Source: Lentzea kentuckyensis (lineage in GTDB: Bacteria > Actinomycetota > Actinomycetes > Mycobacteriales > Pseudonocardiaceae). From it: a DNA stretch of 58,072 bases. This document shows, piece by piece, positions 8,350-16,780 of the stretch; the first letter of the stretch is position 1, and every line of letters begins with the position of its first letter. Where the stretch lies: NCBI RefSeq assembly GCF_002150765.1, contig NZ_MUYM01000261.1, forward strand, positions 1-58,072, given 5' to 3'. Under the pieces are notes generated by a model. It searched no databases, was not told where the DNA came from, and saw nothing but the letters and a program-made list of their open reading frames with translations. The position numbers and the translations under genes were made by a program.

Positions 8350-10350
8350 CTAGCCGACGGTGAAGCCGGCGGTCGCGCCGGTGAAGCCGGTGATCCTGCC
8401 GGTCCACCCGGACTTCTCGTCGCCGTGGTGCACGATCCGGTAGGTGCCGGCGGGTGTGTCCGCCGGGATCTGCCAGGTGATCGTGGCGTTCGAGAACGCG
8501 ATGCCGACCCGTTCCCACTTGTAGCGCGTGGACCAGTCACCGTCGTCGGCGACGCGCGTCCACTGGCCGTTGACCTGCCGCTGCACCTCCAGGAACGTCC
8601 CGTTGCGGTGCAGGTTGTTCTTCGGGTGGCCGGTGACGAACACGGCGGTCACGGTCTCGCCGCGGGCATAGGACGACTTGGGCGCCGAGAGAACGTCGCC
8701 GTACTTCTTGTCCGCGGGCTTGTCGTCGAGCACGACACCGGTCTGCAGGTTGATCTCGGTGAACGGCGGCTTGCCCGGGTTCGGGCCCGCCGGCAACGCG
8801 GATCCGGCCTTCATCGACGCCGCGATCTTGCCCAGCTCCTGCTGGTACGCGGGCGTGGTGTTGCGGCCGAACAGCGTGGAGCCGCCCTCGTACTGCTGCG
8901 AGTCGTACTCCTCCGGCGTGGTCACGTACTGGCTGTAGTCGTTGGCGTAACCCTGGATCAGCACGTTCTGCACGGGCACGCCCAGTTCGGAGGCCACCGC
9001 CCTGCGGATGCGCAGGCCCGCGGTGATCGTGACCTCACCCGGCATCGCGATGAGGTGCAACTGTCCGATGCGGACGATCTGCAGCGGCACGATGTTCGGC
9101 GTCGCGCCGATCAGACCCGTTGGCACCAAAGAGGCCTTGGGGTACTGACAGTCCCGCAGCCACTGCGGGACCTCCATCTGCAACGGCTCGAAGAGCTTCT
9201 TCCACGGCGACTGCATGCCCTCGGAGAAGCCGGGGATCGCCGGGCCGTCCTCGACACTGCCCGCGATCGTCGACGCGCCGACGACGCCGGAGCACGTGGT
9301 GCCGGGCTTGCCGTCACTCATGAACCTGCCCTCGACCTGCACGGCCGACATGTCCACGAACCGCATGCGGGAGTCGACGCCGCCCGAGACGGCGGCCTGC
9401 GGACCGCGGTAGATCTCCTGCGCCTTGCGGTTCTGCCGCTCGCCGATGATGCGCGCGTTCTCCCACTCGTTCTCGGTGGGGCCGGAACCGGGCTTCAGGT
9501 TGAGGTTCGGCGACATGTCACCGGCGTTGGTGTTCGGGAACGCCGCCACGAACCCGGCGGTGTCGTCCAGGTAGCGCACGCCCTTGTCGTCGTGCTCCCA
9601 CTGGTAGGCCGCGTAACCCTTGTTGTCGGGGCTGATCAGCGTGTTGGCGTTGGTGATCGACGTGTTGTGCGTGGCGAACCAGCTGATCGCGCCCACGTCG
9701 TTGCCGGACTGCTTGAACTTCAGCACGGTCATCTGCGGGTCGATCCCGGCGGGGAAGAAACCCTTGTCGGGGTTGCGGTCGAACGCCACCCGCGACCGGT
9801 TCACCGACGCGTTCGTGAGCTCGCCGAACCCGAGGCTGATCGAGCCGGGCTTGAGGTCCTCGTGCGCCTCGACGACCGACTCGGCGATGCCGTCGACCAC
9901 GGCGGCGAGCGCCTGCGGTTGCAGACCGAGGATCGACAGGTTGTAGGCGAGGTTGTGCGACTGGCCGCCGGGCCCGCTGTGCGTGTGGGTCGCGGACAGC
10001 AGCAGGTTCTCGCGCGTGTAGGTGGTGCCGTACCTGGCCTGCAACTTGTCGAGCACGCCTTCCTGGACCGCGCGGAAGATCATCGCGAGGTCGGCGTTGA
10101 CGTACGCGACCCGCTTGTTCGTGGTCCGGTCGACCACGACGTACGCCCGCGACCGCAGCCGCTGGGCGATGCCCGTCGTCTTCTGATCGAACTTGGAGTA
10201 GCCCATCATGCCGTTCTCGGCGGCCGGGCCGGTGACGTCCGCGATGCCCCGGCCGACGAGGTAGGGCTCGGGTTCCGCCCACGCGAACGGCCCGCTGACC
10301 AGGGCCGCTCCGACGAGGGCGGCGATGACCGTCATGACTGCTGTCCGCAT
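8350..10350 (-). CDS. Secreted neutral/alkaline ceramidase
   Basis: 666 residues. The chosen ATG gives a clean signal peptide (MRTAVMTVIA to about AWA) and excludes 48 unlikely residues from an upstream frame. Family hallmarks are present in order: HTHSGPGG (122-129, zinc ligand), NRSRVAFDRNP (about 185-194), WFATHNTS (His228), and NAGDMSPN with the presumptive nucleophile Ser280. A beta-sandwich C-terminal domain completes the usual length. It should hydrolyse N-acyl sphingosines outside the cell, as in the Pseudomonas and Mycobacterium enzymes. An EamA gene lies 25 bp upstream in the same orientation. Confidence 0.9.
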   Translation of the reverse strand: MRTAVMTVIAALVGAALVSGPFAWAEPEPYLVGRGIADVTGPAAENGMMGYSKFDQKTTGIAQRLRSRAYVVVDRTTNKRVAYVNADLAMIFRAVQEGVLDKLQARYGTTYTRENLLLSATHTHSGPGGQSHNLAYNLSILGLQPQALAAVVDGIAESVVEAHEDLKPGSISLGFGELTNASVNRSRVAFDRNPDKGFFPAGIDPQMTVLKFKQSGNDVGAISWFATHNTSITNANTLISPDNKGYAAYQWEHDDKGVRYLDDTAGFVAAFPNTNAGDMSPNLNLKPGSGPTENEWENARIIGERQNRKAQEIYRGPQAAVSGGVDSRMRFVDMSAVQVEGRFMSDGKPGTTCSGVVGASTIAGSVEDGPAIPGFSEGMQSPWKKLFEPLQMEVPQWLRDCQYPKASLVPTGLIGATPNIVPLQIVRIGQLHLIAMPGEVTITAGLRIRRAVASELGVPVQNVLIQGYANDYSQYVTTPEEYDSQQYEGGSTLFGRNTTPAYQQELGKIAASMKAGSALPAGPNPGKPPFTEINLQTGVVLDDKPADKKYGDVLSAPKSSYARGETVTAVFVTGHPKNNLHRNGTFLEVQRQVNGQWTRVADDGDWSTRYKWERVGIAFSNATITWQIPADTPAGTYRIVHHGDEKSGWTGRITGFTGATAGFTVG

Positions 10351-10375
10351 GGACACCCCACTAAGTGAAGGGGAT

Positions 10376-11236
10376 TCACATTTCGGACTGCACGTTAGGT
10401 GATCCAGGCCACTTCGAGCAAGTGACGGCGAGTGCATTGGCGGTGACGACGAGCAAGATTCCGGCCCAATGGTGGAGCGCGAGTGCCTCCCCAAGCAGGA
10501 TCAGACCCGCGAGAGCGGCCAGCACCGGATGCACGCTGCAGGCCAGCCCGAAGAACCGTGCGGGCACCTTCCGCAGAGCGATCACGTCGGCGGCATAGGG
10601 CACCACGCTGCAGAACACGCCCGCGCCGATCGCGTACAGCACCGACATCGCCGTGAACTGGCCCTGGACGACCAGGAAGACCGCGACCGGGACGTAGAGC
10701 AGCGCGGACACGCTCGTCGCGGCCGCCGGCGCCTGCAGGCCGGGCAGCCGCTGCCCGACCAGGCGGTTGAGCAGGATGTACGCCGCCCAGCACGCGGCGG
10801 CGAGCAGACCCGCGCCGATGCCGAGGTAGTCGCTGCTCGGGCCGGGCAGCACCAGGACGTAGACACCGACGGCCGCGATCAGCACGAACAGCACGTCCTT
10901 GCGGGTGTGCGAGCCTGCCAGCGCGACCGCGAGCGGCCCGAGCACCTCCAGCGTGACGGCGAGACCGAGGCCGATCCGGTCAACCGCCGTGTAAAGGCTG
11001 AGGTTCATGGTTGCGAACACCAGGCCGAGCGCGATCGTCGGCCACCACTGCGCCCAGGTGAATCTTCGCGGATCGGGCCGGGCGACCGGCAGCAACACCG
11101 CGGCGGCCACGAACTGGCGGACGGCCACGACCCCGGCCGGTCCGATCGTGGCGAACGCGTGGGCACCCACGGCGGCGCCGAGCTGGCTGCTGGCGGCACT
11201 GGCAGTCATCGTCGCGAATCCACCGAGGCTCTTCAT
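10376..11236 (-). CDS. EamA/DMT-family transporter
   Basis: 286 residues from the ATG of MKSLGGF. Ten hydrophobic segments form two EamA repeats with the conserved AV(R/D) and LGE elements (VVAVRQF in the first, ILLGEAL near the end). It resembles RhtA-type exporters of amino acids or small metabolites. It is divergent from a LysR gene with 69 bp between the starts, a layout in which the LysR protein usually controls the transporter. The 3' end is 25 bp before the ceramidase start, so the two may be co-transcribed. Confidence 0.85.
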   Translation of the reverse strand: MKSLGGFATMTASAASSQLGAAVGAHAFATIGPAGVVAVRQFVAAAVLLPVARPDPRRFTWAQWWPTIALGLVFATMNLSLYTAVDRIGLGLAVTLEVLGPLAVALAGSHTRKDVLFVLIAAVGVYVLVLPGPSSDYLGIGAGLLAAACWAAYILLNRLVGQRLPGLQAPAAATSVSALLYVPVAVFLVVQGQFTAMSVLYAIGAGVFCSVVPYAADVIALRKVPARFFGLACSVHPVLAALAGLILLGEALALHHWAGILLVVTANALAVTCSKWPGSPNVQSEM

Positions 11237-11305
11237 GCCGCACAGCCTGCGGTTTCCGAGTTGATACGGGAAATGCATGATCCGCTCTACCTATACGCTG
11301 AGCGC

Positions 11306-12160
11306 ATGGATCTGCGACAGTTGCGGGCGTTCGTCGCGGTCGTGGACGCGGGGACGTTCACCGACGCGGCGCGGGAGCTCGACCTCACGCAGGCGTCGGT
11401 GTCCCGCGCCGTCGCCGCGCTGGAGGTCTCGCTGGGCGTGCGGCTCCTGCAACGGTCGACGCGGCACGTGGCCCTGACCGTCACCGGCACCCAGGTGCTG
11501 GCCGGCGCGCGGCGGGTGCTGGACGAGGTCGCGCACCTGCACCGGATCGCCGAGCAGTCGCGGACCGAACTGCGGATCGGCTACGCCTGGGCGGCGCTGG
11601 GCAAGCACACCCGGCGCCTCCAGAAGGTCTGGGCGGCCGCACATCCGGGGCTGCCACTGGTGTTCGTCCAGTCGAACTCGCTGACCGCCGGCCTCGCCGA
11701 GGGCACCGCCGACGTCGCGGTCGTGCGCAAGGCCCTTGACGACCCGCGGTTCGAGACGGCGTTGCTCGGCACCGAACGGCGCTACGGCGTGGTCGCGACG
11801 GACAACCCGTTGGCACGCAAGCGTTCGCTGAAGCTCGCGGACCTCGCCCGATACGGGATCGCGGTCGACGACCGCACCGGAACGACCACCCTGGACCTGT
11901 GGCAACCCGGCAAGGCCCCCGCGGTCGTGCGCAACACCCACGGCGTCGACGAGTGGCTGACCCTGATCGCCGCAGGGCAGGCCGTCGGCATGACGTCCGA
12001 GGCGACCGCGTCGCTGAACCCACGGCCGGGCGTGGCTTATCGGGCCGTGCAGGACGCACCGCCGATCGCGGTGTGGCTCGCGTGGTGGAAAGACCAGCCG
12101 CCACAACATCTGAACGACCTGGTCACGATGGCGTGCGACGCCTACCGGCCTAAGCTTTGA
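11306..12160 (+). CDS. LysR-family transcriptional regulator
   Basis: 284 residues. The N-terminal winged helix-turn-helix (MDLRQLRAFV, then AARELDLTQASVSRAV) is typical of LysR, followed by a periplasmic-binding-fold effector domain that is slightly short. TATACG lies about 14 bases before the ATG, giving a very short leader. It is divergent from the EamA gene and separated by only 2 bp from the phosphopantetheinyl transferase gene, so it probably regulates the exporter and is co-transcribed with the transferase. Confidence 0.88.
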   Translation: MDLRQLRAFVAVVDAGTFTDAARELDLTQASVSRAVAALEVSLGVRLLQRSTRHVALTVTGTQVLAGARRVLDEVAHLHRIAEQSRTELRIGYAWAALGKHTRRLQKVWAAAHPGLPLVFVQSNSLTAGLAEGTADVAVVRKALDDPRFETALLGTERRYGVVATDNPLARKRSLKLADLARYGIAVDDRTGTTTLDLWQPGKAPAVVRNTHGVDEWLTLIAAGQAVGMTSEATASLNPRPGVAYRAVQDAPPIAVWLAWWKDQPPQHLNDLVTMACDAYRPKL

Positions 12161-12162
12161 TC

Positions 12163-12762
12163 ATGCGGTTGTTCGTCGCCCGTTGCGACACAATGGATTT
12201 CCCGTCGGCGTTGGAGGCGCTGCCCTCGTCGGCGCGGGCGCGGTTCGAGGGCAGGGCGCCGTCCGCCGGCGCCCTGCGGTCGGCCCTGGCCGAGCTGCTG
12301 GTCCGCGAAGCCCTGCCGGCCGGGCAGTTCGGCGTCGAGTTCGTCCGCGACGGCAAGCCGCACGCACCGGACCTGCCGGACTTCCACTTCAACGTCTCGC
12401 ACTCCGGCGCACTGGTGGCCGCCGCGGTGGACGACGCTCCGATCGGCGTGGACGTGCAACGGTTCGGCACCGCGTCACCCGAGGTCGGGCTGCGTTACTT
12501 CCACCCGGACGAACGGCACCGCGTCGACACCGGCCGGGCGTTCCACACGCTGTGGGCGGTGAAGGAGAGCTACGTCAAGCAGACCGGCCGGGGCCTCGCG
12601 ACCAGGCTGAGCTCGTTCCTGGTCACCGAGGACCTCGACGTGCTGGTCGACGGCGTTCGCCAACCCGTGCACCTCCGGACGTTCGACCTCGAGGACCACG
12701 TGCTCGCGGTGTGCGCGGCGAATCCGATCACCGTGACACCGCGGCACGTGGATCTTCCCTAG
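12163..12762 (+). CDS. Sfp-type 4'-phosphopantetheinyl transferase
   Basis: 199 residues. The signature motifs are IGVDVQ (Asp97, magnesium ligand) and WAVKESYVK (Lys134, Glu135), with the normal spacing of just under 40 residues. It transfers 4'-phosphopantetheine from CoA to carrier proteins. The natural client nearby is the acyl carrier protein of the minus-strand operon that begins across the intergenic elements. It is 2 bp behind LysR. Its TAG stop lies inside a CTAG that is also the left boundary of a MITE-like element. Confidence 0.9.
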   Translation: MRLFVARCDTMDFPSALEALPSSARARFEGRAPSAGALRSALAELLVREALPAGQFGVEFVRDGKPHAPDLPDFHFNVSHSGALVAAAVDDAPIGVDVQRFGTASPEVGLRYFHPDERHRVDTGRAFHTLWAVKESYVKQTGRGLATRLSSFLVTEDLDVLVDGVRQPVHLRTFDLEDHVLAVCAANPITVTPRHVDLP

Positions 12763-12984
12763 TAGTGCTTTGTCGGGTCCGGAGGGACGGACTTCCGCGA
12801 CAGCGGGCACAGGCGACCCCGGTGGTCGCGCTCTCACGATGCTGCACCTGCAAGTTGGTTGTAGTTACGAGCCGATGTAATCGATTGCAGATCACCTCAA
12901 CTACCACCAACTGCGCTGGTAGTGGCCATGCGCGCACCGACACACGTCTGCGCAGGTCCAGGCAACCCGACAAAGCACTACTAG
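12759..12984. mobile_element. MITE-like element 1 (226 bp with CTAG ends)
   Basis: The ends 12759-12778 and 12965-12984 are a perfect 20-bp inverted repeat that begins and ends with CTAG. An inner stem (12853-12866 with 12899-12912, one mismatch) gives extra foldback. It has no coding capacity. The outer CTAG tetramers look like a target duplication, as produced by IS5-type transposases that choose YTAR sites. This element and the next fill the 380-bp gap between the two flanking genes. Confidence 0.75.
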
Positions 12985-13147
12985 TGCGGTGACCACAATC
13001 CTCACCGTGTTGTGCGCGGCCAGGTGGACGCCTCGCGGCACCTCCCCCACGCCCCCGTACCACCAGTACGAGGCCGTGGGGGAGGCACCACGATGCATCG
13101 CCCTGGACCGTGCACAACACGGCAAGGGTTCGTGGCCACCGCACTAG
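12981..13147. mobile_element. MITE-like element 2 (167 bp with CTAG ends)
   Basis: Imperfect terminal inverted repeats of about 35 bp (12981-13015 and 13112-13147) start with CTAGTGCGGTG and end inwards with GTGTTGTGC. It shares the CTAG at 12981-12984 with element 1. A GC-rich inner inverted repeat (CCTCCCCCAC with GTGGGGGAGG) lies near 13040-13087. The terminal repeats differ from those of element 1, so it belongs to a different family. The right CTAG supplies the stop of the ketosynthase III gene. Confidence 0.7.
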
Positions 13148-14133
13148 ACTTCCAGCGCCGGCCAGGTCAGCGCCGCCGCACCCCACGTCGCACCCGCGCC
13201 GAACGCCGGCAGCACCACCTTGTCGCCCGGCTTGATCCGGCCGGTCGTCGCACCGTGGTGCAGCGCGAGCGGGATCGAGGCCGCCGCCGTGTTGCCGACC
13301 TCCTCGATGTGCACGACGGCCTGTTCCTCGGCCAGCCCGAGGTGCTTGGCGAGCGCGTGCAGGATGCGGGCGTTCGCCTGGTGGCCGACGACGTGGTCGA
13401 CCTCCGCGACGTCCCAGCCGACCTGCGCGAGCGTCCGCCGGGTCACCTCCTCCATGTGCTTCACGGCGTGGGCGAACGTCGCCCTGCCCTGCATGGTGAT
13501 GTGCGCGGGCGAGGTGTCGCCGACGGCACGGGCCCGCGCTCCCCCGCCGGCGACGGTGATCAGTTCGGCCAGCGACCCGTCGCTGTGCAGGTTCACCGCG
13601 CGCACCGCGCCGAGTTCGGCGGCCTCACCCGCTCGCAGCACCACGGCACCCGCGCCGTCGCCGAAGATCGGGCTGGTGGCGCGGTCGGCCGGGTCGACCA
13701 GCGTCGTGAAGCTCTCCGCCGCGACCACGAGCACGGTGCCCGCGATCTCCCCCGCGATGAGGGCGCGCCCGGTCTGCAGGCCGTAGAGGAACCCGGAGCA
13801 GACCGCCGCCACGTCGAACGCGGGCACGCCGGTCAGGCCGAGCCTGGTCGCCACCTCCGGACCCGTGGCCGGACACAGCCGGTCCGGCGTGGTCGTGGCC
13901 AGCACCACGTAGTCCACTTCGGACAGACCAGCGCTCTTCAACGCGAGCGCGCCAGCCTCGACGGCCAGGTCGGCGGTACCGAGGCCGTCGCTGATCACGT
14001 GCCGCTGCCTGATCCCGGTGCGGGTGCGGATCCACTCGTCGGACGTGTCGAGCCGCGCCGCGAGGTCGTCGTTGGTGACGACCCGCGGCGGGACCCACGC
14101 GCCCAGCCCGCACAACACGGCCGAACGCGTCAT
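13144..14133 (-). CDS. 3-oxoacyl-ACP synthase III (FabH-like ketosynthase)
   Basis: 329 residues with the full KAS III triad: Cys112 (AAVCSGF), His251 (VGHQANARI) and Asn281 (EVGNTAAASIP). The N-terminus TSDEWIRTRTGI is classic FabH. It would load an acyl-CoA or acyl-ACP starter and condense it with malonyl-ACP, or act as an acyltransferase as some natural-product KAS III enzymes do. It starts inside the stop of the alpha-oxoamine synthase gene (TGATG), so the two are translationally coupled. Placement with a private acyl carrier protein suggests a specialised route rather than housekeeping fatty-acid synthesis. Confidence 0.9.
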   Translation of the reverse strand: MTRSAVLCGLGAWVPPRVVTNDDLAARLDTSDEWIRTRTGIRQRHVISDGLGTADLAVEAGALALKSAGLSEVDYVVLATTTPDRLCPATGPEVATRLGLTGVPAFDVAAVCSGFLYGLQTGRALIAGEIAGTVLVVAAESFTTLVDPADRATSPIFGDGAGAVVLRAGEAAELGAVRAVNLHSDGSLAELITVAGGGARARAVGDTSPAHITMQGRATFAHAVKHMEEVTRRTLAQVGWDVAEVDHVVGHQANARILHALAKHLGLAEEQAVVHIEEVGNTAAASIPLALHHGATTGRIKPGDKVVLPAFGAGATWGAAALTWPALEV

Positions 14134-15320
14134 CAGAAACCGAACTCGCGCTTGGCCTGGATCAGCAGCGAGACGAGCCGCTCGCACTCCGCCGGCGTGT
14201 GACCGGCGGTGATGCCGACGCGCAGCCGCCCGGTACCCGCCGGCACGTGCGGATAGACGAACGCCGCCGCGAAGACCCCGTTGCGCGCCAGCCAGTTCGC
14301 CACCCGGACCGTCTTGTCCTCGTCGCGGATCATCACCGGCACGATGTGGCTGCGGGTGTCGCCGAGGTCGACGCCGGCCTCGCGCAGGCTGTCGAGCACG
14401 AACGTCACGTTCGCCTCCAGCTTGGCGCGCAGCTCCTTGCCGTGCTCCTCCAGGTGCGTCAGCGAGGCGAGCGTGGCGCCCGCGACGGCCGGCGCCGACC
14501 CGCGCGAGCTCGTGTAGGACGGGGCGAGGTAGCGCAGTTCCCGCTCGAACTCCGGCCGGGTGAGCACGAACCCGCCGACGCTGCCGAGCGCCTTGCTGAA
14601 CGTCGCGACGATCGTGTGCACCTTGTCGAGCACCCCGAAGTGCTCGGCCACACCCAGGCCGTTCGGGCCGATGATGCCGAACGAGTGCGCCTCGTCGACC
14701 ACGATGTGCGCGTCGTACCGCTCGGCCAGCTCGGCGATCCGGTCCAGCGGCGCGTAGTCGCCGTCCGCGCTGTAGAGGCCGTCGACGATCACGATCCGCC
14801 TGCGCTTGTCCTGCGACTTCTGCAGCAGCTGCTCCAGCTTGGCGGTGTTGTTGTGCGGGAACGTCCGCACCTCCGCGCCGGACAGCGTGCTGCCCATGAA
14901 CACCGACACGTGCGCCGTGCGGTCGTTGATGATCACGTCCTGCTTGCCGGCGAGGGTGGAGATCACGGCGAGGTTCGCGGCCATGCCGGACGGGAAGAGC
15001 ACCCCGGAGCTCAACGGCGACAACGCCCCGAGCTTCGCCTCGATGTCGTGGTGGATCCGCGTGTGCCCGCACAGCAGCTGCGCGCCGTAGGTGTTCGTGC
15101 CGTACCGGCCGATCGCGTCGATCGCGCCGTCCTTGAGCACCTGCGACTGCGACAGCCCCAGGTAGTCGCAGGAGCCGAACATCAGCAGGTTCTCGTACTG
15201 GTCGGTCGTGACCGCGGGGCCGTCGTTGGACTCGATCACCGGGAAGAACGGCGAGATGCCCTCGTCCTCCCACTTCGCGTACAGCGCCTGCAGCGCGTTG
15301 CTCTTCGACTGAATGGCCAT
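14133..15320 (-). CDS. Alpha-oxoamine synthase (PLP; AONS/KBL/SPT family)
   Basis: 395 residues, fold type I PLP enzyme. The PLP residues are visible: VVDEAHSFG (Asp209, His212) and TFSKALGSVGG (Schiff-base Lys243), with GTGRLRVGIT near the C-terminus. It should decarboxylatively condense an amino acid with an acyl thioester, giving an alpha-aminoketone. The dedicated acyl carrier protein gene 26 bp upstream suggests an acyl-ACP donor, as known for some serine palmitoyltransferases and prodiginine enzymes. A segment often written GSR in the family reads GAQ here. GGGGGA precedes the ATG. The amino acid used cannot be read from sequence. Confidence 0.87.
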   Translation of the reverse strand: MAIQSKSNALQALYAKWEDEGISPFFPVIESNDGPAVTTDQYENLLMFGSCDYLGLSQSQVLKDGAIDAIGRYGTNTYGAQLLCGHTRIHHDIEAKLGALSPLSSGVLFPSGMAANLAVISTLAGKQDVIINDRTAHVSVFMGSTLSGAEVRTFPHNNTAKLEQLLQKSQDKRRRIVIVDGLYSADGDYAPLDRIAELAERYDAHIVVDEAHSFGIIGPNGLGVAEHFGVLDKVHTIVATFSKALGSVGGFVLTRPEFERELRYLAPSYTSSRGSAPAVAGATLASLTHLEEHGKELRAKLEANVTFVLDSLREAGVDLGDTRSHIVPVMIRDEDKTVRVANWLARNGVFAAAFVYPHVPAGTGRLRVGITAGHTPAECERLVSLLIQAKREFGF

Positions 15321-15346
15321 GGTGAAATCCCCCTGAATTTCGAATG

Positions 15347-15598
15347 TCAGGAAAGCTTTGCGGTGATGGACTCGACCAGTCCGCCCACCGTCGAGTTCGC
15401 GTCCAGCACGAACGTCTCCAGCAGTTCCTCGAGATCGACGCCGAATTCTTTCTCGACGCTCATGAGAACTTCGGAGAACGTCAGCGAGTCCATGTCAATT
15501 TCGTCGAGCTTCGACGCGAGCGTGACCCCGCTGACGCCCATCTCCTCCTCGATCTGGGTGATCACGAAGGTGTCCAGACCGGTCAGAGTTGCCGACAT
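15347..15598 (-). CDS. Acyl carrier protein
   Basis: 83 residues, acidic, with the phosphopantetheine attachment motif DMDSLTFSE (Ser at about 38). The start has a strong GAGGTGGGG site, so it is real even though its first 104 bases overlap the 3' end of the EamA gene. It would carry the acyl group for the ketosynthase III and alpha-oxoamine synthase encoded directly downstream, and be activated by the phosphopantetheinyl transferase encoded beyond the MITE-like elements. It is a discrete type II carrier. Confidence 0.92.
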   Translation of the reverse strand: MSATLTGLDTFVITQIEEEMGVSGVTLASKLDEIDMDSLTFSEVLMSVEKEFGVDLEELLETFVLDANSTVGGLVESITAKLS

Positions 15599-16523
15599 TG
15601 TTCCCCACCTCTTGTTTTTTCGGACCGATGATTCCCTGACTGAGCAGGATTCCGAGGACGACGATCAGCGCCCCCACCGGCTGGTTCCAGAACAGGTGCT
15701 CCCCCAGCACGACGATGCCGAGCACCACGCCCACCAGCGGCGAGATGTAGGTGACGGTCGAGGCGGGGGTGGCTCCCCAGCGCTCGACGATGATCGTGTT
15801 CCAGATGTAGGCCACGCCGCTGGCGAGCACGCCGAGCACCAGCACGGCGAGCACGATGGTCGTGTTCAGCTCCACCGGTTCGAACACGAAGAACGGCGCG
15901 GTGAGCAGCATCATCGCCGCCGCGAGCGTCACCTGGACCGCGGCGATGGTGGCCGCGTCGTGGGAGTGCTGGCCGGAGACGTACCGCCGCATGTGGCTGA
16001 ACGCGAGCCCGTAGCTCGCCGTCCCGACCAGGCACGCCACCTGCGGCAACGCCGTCCCGGACAGTTCGTTGAGCTGTCCGAACAGCCGCCACGGCGCGAG
16101 CACGACGAGGATCCCGGCGGCACCGACGACGATGCCGAACGACCGCAGCGGGCCGAGGCGCTCGGCGGGCAGCAACGCGAGCCCGATGACCATCGTCATC
16201 AGCGGCGTCGTGGCGTTGTAGATGCTCGACAGGCCGGACGGGATGTATTGACCGGCCCACGCGAACAGCAGCAGCGGCAGCACGCACAGCAGGAACGCCA
16301 CCACCGCGAGGTGCCCGATCAGCCGGCGGTCCTTCGGCCAGCGTTTCCTGGTGAGCAGCAGGATCACGTTGAGCGTGACCGCGCCGAGCACGAGCCTGCC
16401 GAGCACCAGCTGCTGAGGCGACAACCCGGCGAGCGAGATCTTGATGAAGAAAAAGCTCGAACCCCACGTCAGTGCGAGCACCAGATATGCGACAAGCACG
16501 CCAAAACCGCGCGACCCCGCCAT
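15495..16523 (-). CDS. EamA/DMT-family exporter, first gene of the ACP operon
   Basis: 342 residues starting MAGSRGFGV. Ten hydrophobic segments in two EamA repeats (LTWGSSFFFIK; YISPLVGVVLG, LGEHLF). After the last membrane segment, near residue 305, the frame continues through GPKKQEVGNN and about 30 polar residues that are simply the ACP gene read in another phase. The resulting 104-nt overlap is unusually long. The protein probably exports the product of the downstream biosynthetic genes. Confidence 0.85.
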   Translation of the reverse strand: MAGSRGFGVLVAYLVLALTWGSSFFFIKISLAGLSPQQLVLGRLVLGAVTLNVILLLTRKRWPKDRRLIGHLAVVAFLLCVLPLLLFAWAGQYIPSGLSSIYNATTPLMTMVIGLALLPAERLGPLRSFGIVVGAAGILVVLAPWRLFGQLNELSGTALPQVACLVGTASYGLAFSHMRRYVSGQHSHDAATIAAVQVTLAAAMMLLTAPFFVFEPVELNTTIVLAVLVLGVLASGVAYIWNTIIVERWGATPASTVTYISPLVGVVLGIVVLGEHLFWNQPVGALIVVLGILLSQGIIGPKKQEVGNNVGNSDRSGHLRDHPDRGGDGRQRGHARVEARRN

Positions 16524-16624
16524 TACTCCCCCTGTTTTGACGCATGGCAACAGCACAGCAAGCCCGAAAGTCGTGTGTGTTGCCCGCGACGCTGCGAGCG
16601 GATCCCCAGTGGTTCCTGACCAAA

Positions 16625-16653
16625 TTCCTACCCAGGTCGGGAAGAACCGTCAA
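16625..16653 (-). promoter_or_regulatory. Candidate promoter of the exporter-ACP-synthase operon
   Basis: On the minus strand TTGACG (16653-16648) is followed after 17 bases by TAGGAA (16630-16625), about 100 bases before the EamA start. The -10 lacks the final T, so strength is uncertain. Nothing else was recognised in this 257-bp gap. Confidence 0.4.
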
Positions 16654-16780
16654 GAAGGTGGTCCGGCTTCACTCGAACGGCCCCAATCGATCACCAATGG
16701 GTGGACGTTCCAGGCGACTGGACGTACCGCTGCTAAAGTGCGCCCGCCGTCGAATCGAGAATCCGTTTTCGCTTCACTCT

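Noticed and set aside
8293..10368. 691-codon plus-strand open frame starting in the 51-bp palindrome
   Set aside because: Antisense to the ceramidase gene, which has signal peptide and all family motifs.
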